From Parapedobacter sp964613725 (GTDB taxonomy: Bacteria; Bacteroidota; Bacteroidia; Sphingobacteriales; Sphingobacteriaceae), in the NCBI GenBank assembly GCA_964613725.1, contig CAZTJY010000099.1, forward strand, positions 1 through 15,827: a DNA stretch of 15,827 bases. Direction: 5' to 3'. Numbering within the stretch: the first letter of the stretch is position 1; each line of letters starts with the position of its first letter. Shown one piece after another: positions 12,951 through 15,827 of the stretch. The notes under the pieces were generated by a model, which saw nothing but the letters and a program-made list of their open reading frames with translations, had not been told where the DNA came from and ran no database searches. A program made the translations under genes and the position numbers.

Positions 12951-15221
12951 ATGAAAATATCGTTACCGTACCTCAACCTCGTCGTTTGCTGTCTGTTGAT
13001 CATCTGCCACGCCCAAGGGCAAGGAACCGCCGCGGATTACCAGCGTGCTGCCGATTTCGGCAAGACGACCCGTAACACCGTTTTCTATTCGCCCAATAGC
13101 TTCTCGTGGTTGGAGGGAGAACATCGGTTTTGGTATGTCAATAACACCCCCGACGGCCGCCGTTTTGTACTGGTCGATGCGGATCAGCAAACGAAAGGCG
13201 CTGCATTCGACCACGCCAAGATCGCTGCCGCGCTGGCGTTAGCCACTGGCGAACACGTCAATCCCGACAGCCTACCTTTCCATCGCATCGAATTCAAATC
13301 GACGGATACCATCGAGTTCGAGTCTTTTGGTAGCGTATGGCTTGCTGATCTTGCCGGGTACACGGTTACAGACACCGGCAGGAAGCCGGAACACCGCCAA
13401 TGGGGTGAGCGCGGATACTGGGGCGACCCCGGCAGCGACGAAGGCCGCGAAATCCCGTCGCCCGACAGCAATTGGGTGGCCTATATAAAGAACCACAATG
13501 TATTTGTTCGGCCTACGGAGGCCAATGCGTCCGAAGTTCAACTGAGCTATGATGGCGCGCTGGGCCACCATTATTCATCACGGATTGCCTGGTCGCCCGA
13601 TTCGAAAATGCTGGCCGTAAACAAGGTGCGGCCTAATACCCCGCGGAAAATCTATTTTGTCGAGTCGTCGCCGACCACCCAATTACAGCCCATCCTCCAA
13701 GAGCGGAATTACTTGAAACCCGGCGATGCCCTGCCCCAGTATCAGCCCGTACTTTTCCATGTAGATAAAAAGCAATCCTTTGCCGTTGACCCCACATTGA
13801 TTACCAACCAATACAGCTTATCGCGCCTCGAATGGCGGGCAGATAGCCGGGCGTTTACGTTTGAGTATAACCAGCGCGGGCATCAGCGTTATGAGGTTTT
13901 TTCGATGGGTGCAGCCACCGGTAACGTGCAGTCGCTGATTGTTGAAACCAGCAAGACCTTTATCGACTATAGCGGAAAGCGTTTCCGTAAAGATATCGGT
14001 GACGGAAAGGAAATCATCTGGGCATCGGAGCGCGACGGATGGAACCACCTCTATTTGTACGACGGTTATTCGGGCGAGCTGAAAAACCGGATTACCAAAG
14101 GGGAATGGGTGGTGCGCGAGGTCGTGTACGTGGATGAAGCGGAACGCTATTTGATTTTAGCCGGAAGCGGCCGCATAGCCGGTCAGGATCCTTACTTTAT
14201 CCAGTACTATCGGGTCAATTTCGATGGTTCGGGCTTTACACCGCTCACCACAGAAGATGGCAATCACCGGGCAACCTTCTCGGCCGACCATTCGGTATTT
14301 GTGGATACGTACTCCCGGGTGGATGCCCCGCCGATCTCGGTGCTGCGCGAAGCCAAAAGCGGCAGGGTGTTGATGGAATTGGAAAAAGCAGATGCCAGCG
14401 CTTTGCTCGCCACCGGATGGAACTACCCTGAGGTATTCCATGCCAAGGGCCGCGATGGGACCACCGATATCTGGGGCGTCATCATTAAGCCCTCCAACTT
14501 CGATCCCAATAAATCCTATCCCGTGATCGAAAATATTTACGCCGGACCGCAAGGTTCGTTCGTGCCCAAGGATTTCGGAACGCAACAAGGTATGGCCGCA
14601 CTGGCCGAATTGGGCTTTATCGTGGTACAGATCGACGGTATGGGTACGTCCAACCGCTCCAAAGCTTTCCATGATGTATGCTGGAAGAACCTGAAAGATG
14701 CTGGATTTCCAGACCGTATCTTATGGATGCAAGCTGCTGCTGCCAAATACCCATATATGGATTTGGGGCAGGTAGGTATATACGGCACGTCGGCCGGAGG
14801 CCAGAATGCGGCCGGCGCGGTATTGTTCCATCCCGAATTCTATAAAGTCGCCGTATCGTCCTGCGGCTGCCACGACAACCGCATGGACAAGATGTGGTGG
14901 AACGAACAGTGGATGGGTTATCCCATCGGGCCGCAATACGCCGAGTGCTCTAACGTGGTCAATGCCCACAAGCTGGAAGGCAAGTTGATGCTTATTGTGG
15001 GTGAGGTAGACGATAACGTCGACCCGGCATCGACCATGCAGGTGGTGGATGCGCTGATCAGAGCCAATAAGGAGCATGAATTGGTGGTCATACCGGGTGC
15101 GGGCCACACGTCTGGCGGCGAATACGGGGAGAAGAAACGGCGCGACTTTTTCGTGAAGCACTTATTAGATGTGGACCCGCCGGTTTGGACTGGTGCTTTC
15201 TCGGCTAGTTCTTCGAAGTAG
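12951..15221 (+). CDS. Secreted S9 (DPP-IV/prolyl oligopeptidase-like) serine peptidase
   Basis: A 756-aa exported peptidase with a signal peptide of about 24 residues (MKISLPYLNLVVCCLLIICH). Residues about 90-480 form the DPP-IV-type beta-propeller, with blades such as SPDSNWVAYIKNHNVFV, IAWSPDSKMLAVNKV and the segment YSGKRFRKDIGDGKEIIWAS. The alpha/beta-hydrolase domain follows (about 500-745). The triad is Ser614 (GTSAGG), Asp687 (GEVDDNV) and His719 (GAGHTSGG), with spacings (73 and 32) close to human DPP IV. I do not see the DW-x-YEEE double-glutamate motif of true DPP IV, so strict Xaa-Pro dipeptide release is uncertain. The frame is open upstream to 12543, but that part lies inside the permease gene; the ATG at 12951 with its signal peptide is the real start. 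Confidence 0.93.
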   Translation: MKISLPYLNLVVCCLLIICHAQGQGTAADYQRAADFGKTTRNTVFYSPNSFSWLEGEHRFWYVNNTPDGRRFVLVDADQQTKGAAFDHAKIAAALALATGEHVNPDSLPFHRIEFKSTDTIEFESFGSVWLADLAGYTVTDTGRKPEHRQWGERGYWGDPGSDEGREIPSPDSNWVAYIKNHNVFVRPTEANASEVQLSYDGALGHHYSSRIAWSPDSKMLAVNKVRPNTPRKIYFVESSPTTQLQPILQERNYLKPGDALPQYQPVLFHVDKKQSFAVDPTLITNQYSLSRLEWRADSRAFTFEYNQRGHQRYEVFSMGAATGNVQSLIVETSKTFIDYSGKRFRKDIGDGKEIIWASERDGWNHLYLYDGYSGELKNRITKGEWVVREVVYVDEAERYLILAGSGRIAGQDPYFIQYYRVNFDGSGFTPLTTEDGNHRATFSADHSVFVDTYSRVDAPPISVLREAKSGRVLMELEKADASALLATGWNYPEVFHAKGRDGTTDIWGVIIKPSNFDPNKSYPVIENIYAGPQGSFVPKDFGTQQGMAALAELGFIVVQIDGMGTSNRSKAFHDVCWKNLKDAGFPDRILWMQAAAAKYPYMDLGQVGIYGTSAGGQNAAGAVLFHPEFYKVAVSSCGCHDNRMDKMWWNEQWMGYPIGPQYAECSNVVNAHKLEGKLMLIVGEVDDNVDPASTMQVVDALIRANKEHELVVIPGAGHTSGGEYGEKKRRDFFVKHLLDVDPPVWTGAFSASSSK

Positions 15222-15267
15222 GATGATAAGTAAGGAGTAGACCCAGCACGTGTAAAGAACCCATCAT

Positions 15268-15573
15268 TTACGTATCCGTGAAAATGCCATCGAATATGGG
15301 CGCACCGAAAAGTCCGCTAATTACCTGCGTGTTGGTGCAGCAAACGCCTCTATGCTCCGGTTTTTGGATTTTAACCAGGACCACCGTTTCACGAAACGGC
15401 CATAATACGGTATCAAGTTGATATCCACATAACCGCAAACGTGGTGCAGCTCGGATTGCCGGCGTTTTACCCCAATGCATCACTATTTGGCTACCGCTGT
15501 AAGGGTCGATTTCGACACTATGGAAGATCAAATCTCCTGAGAACCAAAGCCGATATCAAGGCCCCATAAAACA
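15268..15573 (-). pseudogene. Possible small or decayed gene on the minus strand
   Basis: The minus-strand frame is open for about 100 codons down to TAA at 15268, but its only starts are TTG or internal ATG. Its translation looks protein-like (RLWFSGDLIFHSVEIDPYSG, later VLWPFRETVVLVKIQKPEHR, ending GLFGAPIFDGIFTDT). Just upstream, a second frame reads LTAVVLWGLDIGFGSQEI and stops by TGA near 15540, right where the first frame begins to look coding. One frameshift would join them into a protein with a signal-like N-terminus, so a broken gene is one explanation. I do not recognise a family. Chance remains possible. Confidence 0.25.
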
Positions 15574-15636
15574 ACAGCAGTCAATTTATTGGATGCATCT
15601 GTCAAAATGCGGTTAGCTTGTCGAATGGTTACTCCC

Positions 15637-15644
15637 GATATTTG
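15637..15644 (+). promoter_or_regulatory. Weak -7 candidate upstream of the 15817 gene (GATATTTG)
   Basis: One base off TAnnTTTG, with TTG at 15618-15620 sixteen bases upstream (slightly short spacing). If used, the leader to the ATG at 15817 would be about 165 bases and would include both inverted repeats. Confidence 0.25.
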
Positions 15645-15663
15645 TTTTATAGATGTCTATACG

Positions 15664-15680
15664 ACGTTTTAACCAAACGT
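15664..15680. repeat. Inverted repeat ACGTTT-5-AAACGT overlapping a minus-strand promoter octamer
   Basis: The six-base arms (15664-15669 and 15675-15680) are perfect inverted copies around TAACC. The right arm overlaps CAAACGTA (15674-15681), which on the minus strand reads TACGTTTG, a perfect -7 octamer pointing at the possible minus-strand gene. It could be an operator over that promoter or a short hairpin. No good -33 TTG is seen. Confidence 0.4.
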
Positions 15681-15720
15681 AGGCCATTATCAGACAGGCC
15701 GATTGAATGTCGATTTAAGT

Positions 15721-15739
15721 GCCACGGCATAGCCGCGGC
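15721..15739. repeat. GC-rich hairpin upstream of the 15817 gene
   Basis: GCCACGGCATAGCCGCGGC folds into an eight-position stem with one A-C mismatch and an ATA loop. It is strikingly GC-rich within an AT-rich stretch. No T-run follows on either strand, so it does not look like a standard terminator; a leader structure or protein site is possible. Confidence 0.4.
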
Positions 15740-15816
15740 AAAGTAGGGCAAATCCATTAAGTGTTAAATTCATATAAATAACGCTAATTATATCAAATGA
15801 CTAAATAACCAACTGC

Positions 15817-15827
15817 ATGAAAAAGCT
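15817..15827 (+). CDS. Start of a gene running out of the window
   Basis: ATGAAAAAGCT at the very end encodes Met-Lys-Lys and part of a fourth codon, a typical opening of an exported protein. It follows an AT-rich untranslated stretch with upstream in-frame stops. Only 11 bases are visible, so the product cannot be named. Confidence 0.4.

Larger units (their letters stand above)
15222..15816. other. Long intergenic region after the S9 peptidase gene
   Basis: About 595 bp without a convincing intact gene. Contents: a minus-strand reading frame (15268-15573) that might be a small or decayed gene, a minus-strand TAnnTTTG inside an inverted repeat (15664-15681), a GC-rich hairpin (15721-15739), and an AT-rich stretch ahead of the likely start at 15817. 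I see no terminator directly after the S9 stop and no tRNA or IS features. Confidence 0.6.

Overview
The window looks like a chromosomal stretch from a member of the Bacteroidota, most like a Sphingobacteriaceae genus with near-50% GC (Parapedobacter-type; a guess from gene content and base composition, not proven). Three things support this. There is a mutY-ssb pair. There are many Sec-exported lipoproteins and small beta-barrel proteins. Five perfect copies of the Bacteroidota -7 promoter octamer TAnnTTTG sit directly in front of gene starts, while good Shine-Dalgarno sequences are mostly missing. Genes are tightly packed, and nearly all are core or housekeeping.

Layout, left to right. 1-3128 (+): the 3' part of mutY (adenine glycosylase), ssb, pheS, a small lipoprotein that looks like a Rieske domain without its histidine ligands, and a TetR regulator. 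The last three are closely spaced behind a promoter that nearly touches the pheS start. 3125-3643 (-): a small outer-membrane beta-barrel protein whose stop codon shares a TTAA with the tetR stop. 3694-5536 (+): rlmD (23S rRNA m5U methyltransferase) and an unrecognised 132-aa protein, followed by a possible terminator. 5600-7115 (+): a secreted carboxypeptidase-regulatory-like domain protein and an OmpA-family lipoprotein with a glycine zipper. 7127-7549 (-): a YjbQ-family enzyme. 7624-8115 (+): a vicinal-oxygen-chelate dioxygenase-like protein, ended by a good terminator hairpin. 8188-9330 (+): a short-chain-type acyl-CoA dehydrogenase.

9331-15221 (+) is the most coherent functional block: a secreted DUF885 metallohydrolase, a 12-TM APC amino-acid permease and a secreted DPP-IV-like S9 serine peptidase. 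They run in one direction with 44- and 80-bp gaps, behind a consensus promoter and a leader holding a perfect 15-bp palindrome. Together they suggest periplasmic peptide breakdown coupled to amino-acid uptake.

15222-15816 holds no convincing intact gene. It carries a minus-strand reading frame that may be a small or decayed gene, a minus-strand promoter octamer inside an inverted repeat, and a GC-rich hairpin. A new gene probably begins at 15817 and leaves the window. I see no CRISPR array, insertion sequence, tRNA or rRNA, and nothing I would call a clearly new multi-gene system. The best leads are the decayed Rieske-like lipoprotein, the predicted leaderless promoters, the structured leader before the peptide-use block, and the 3' intergenic region.
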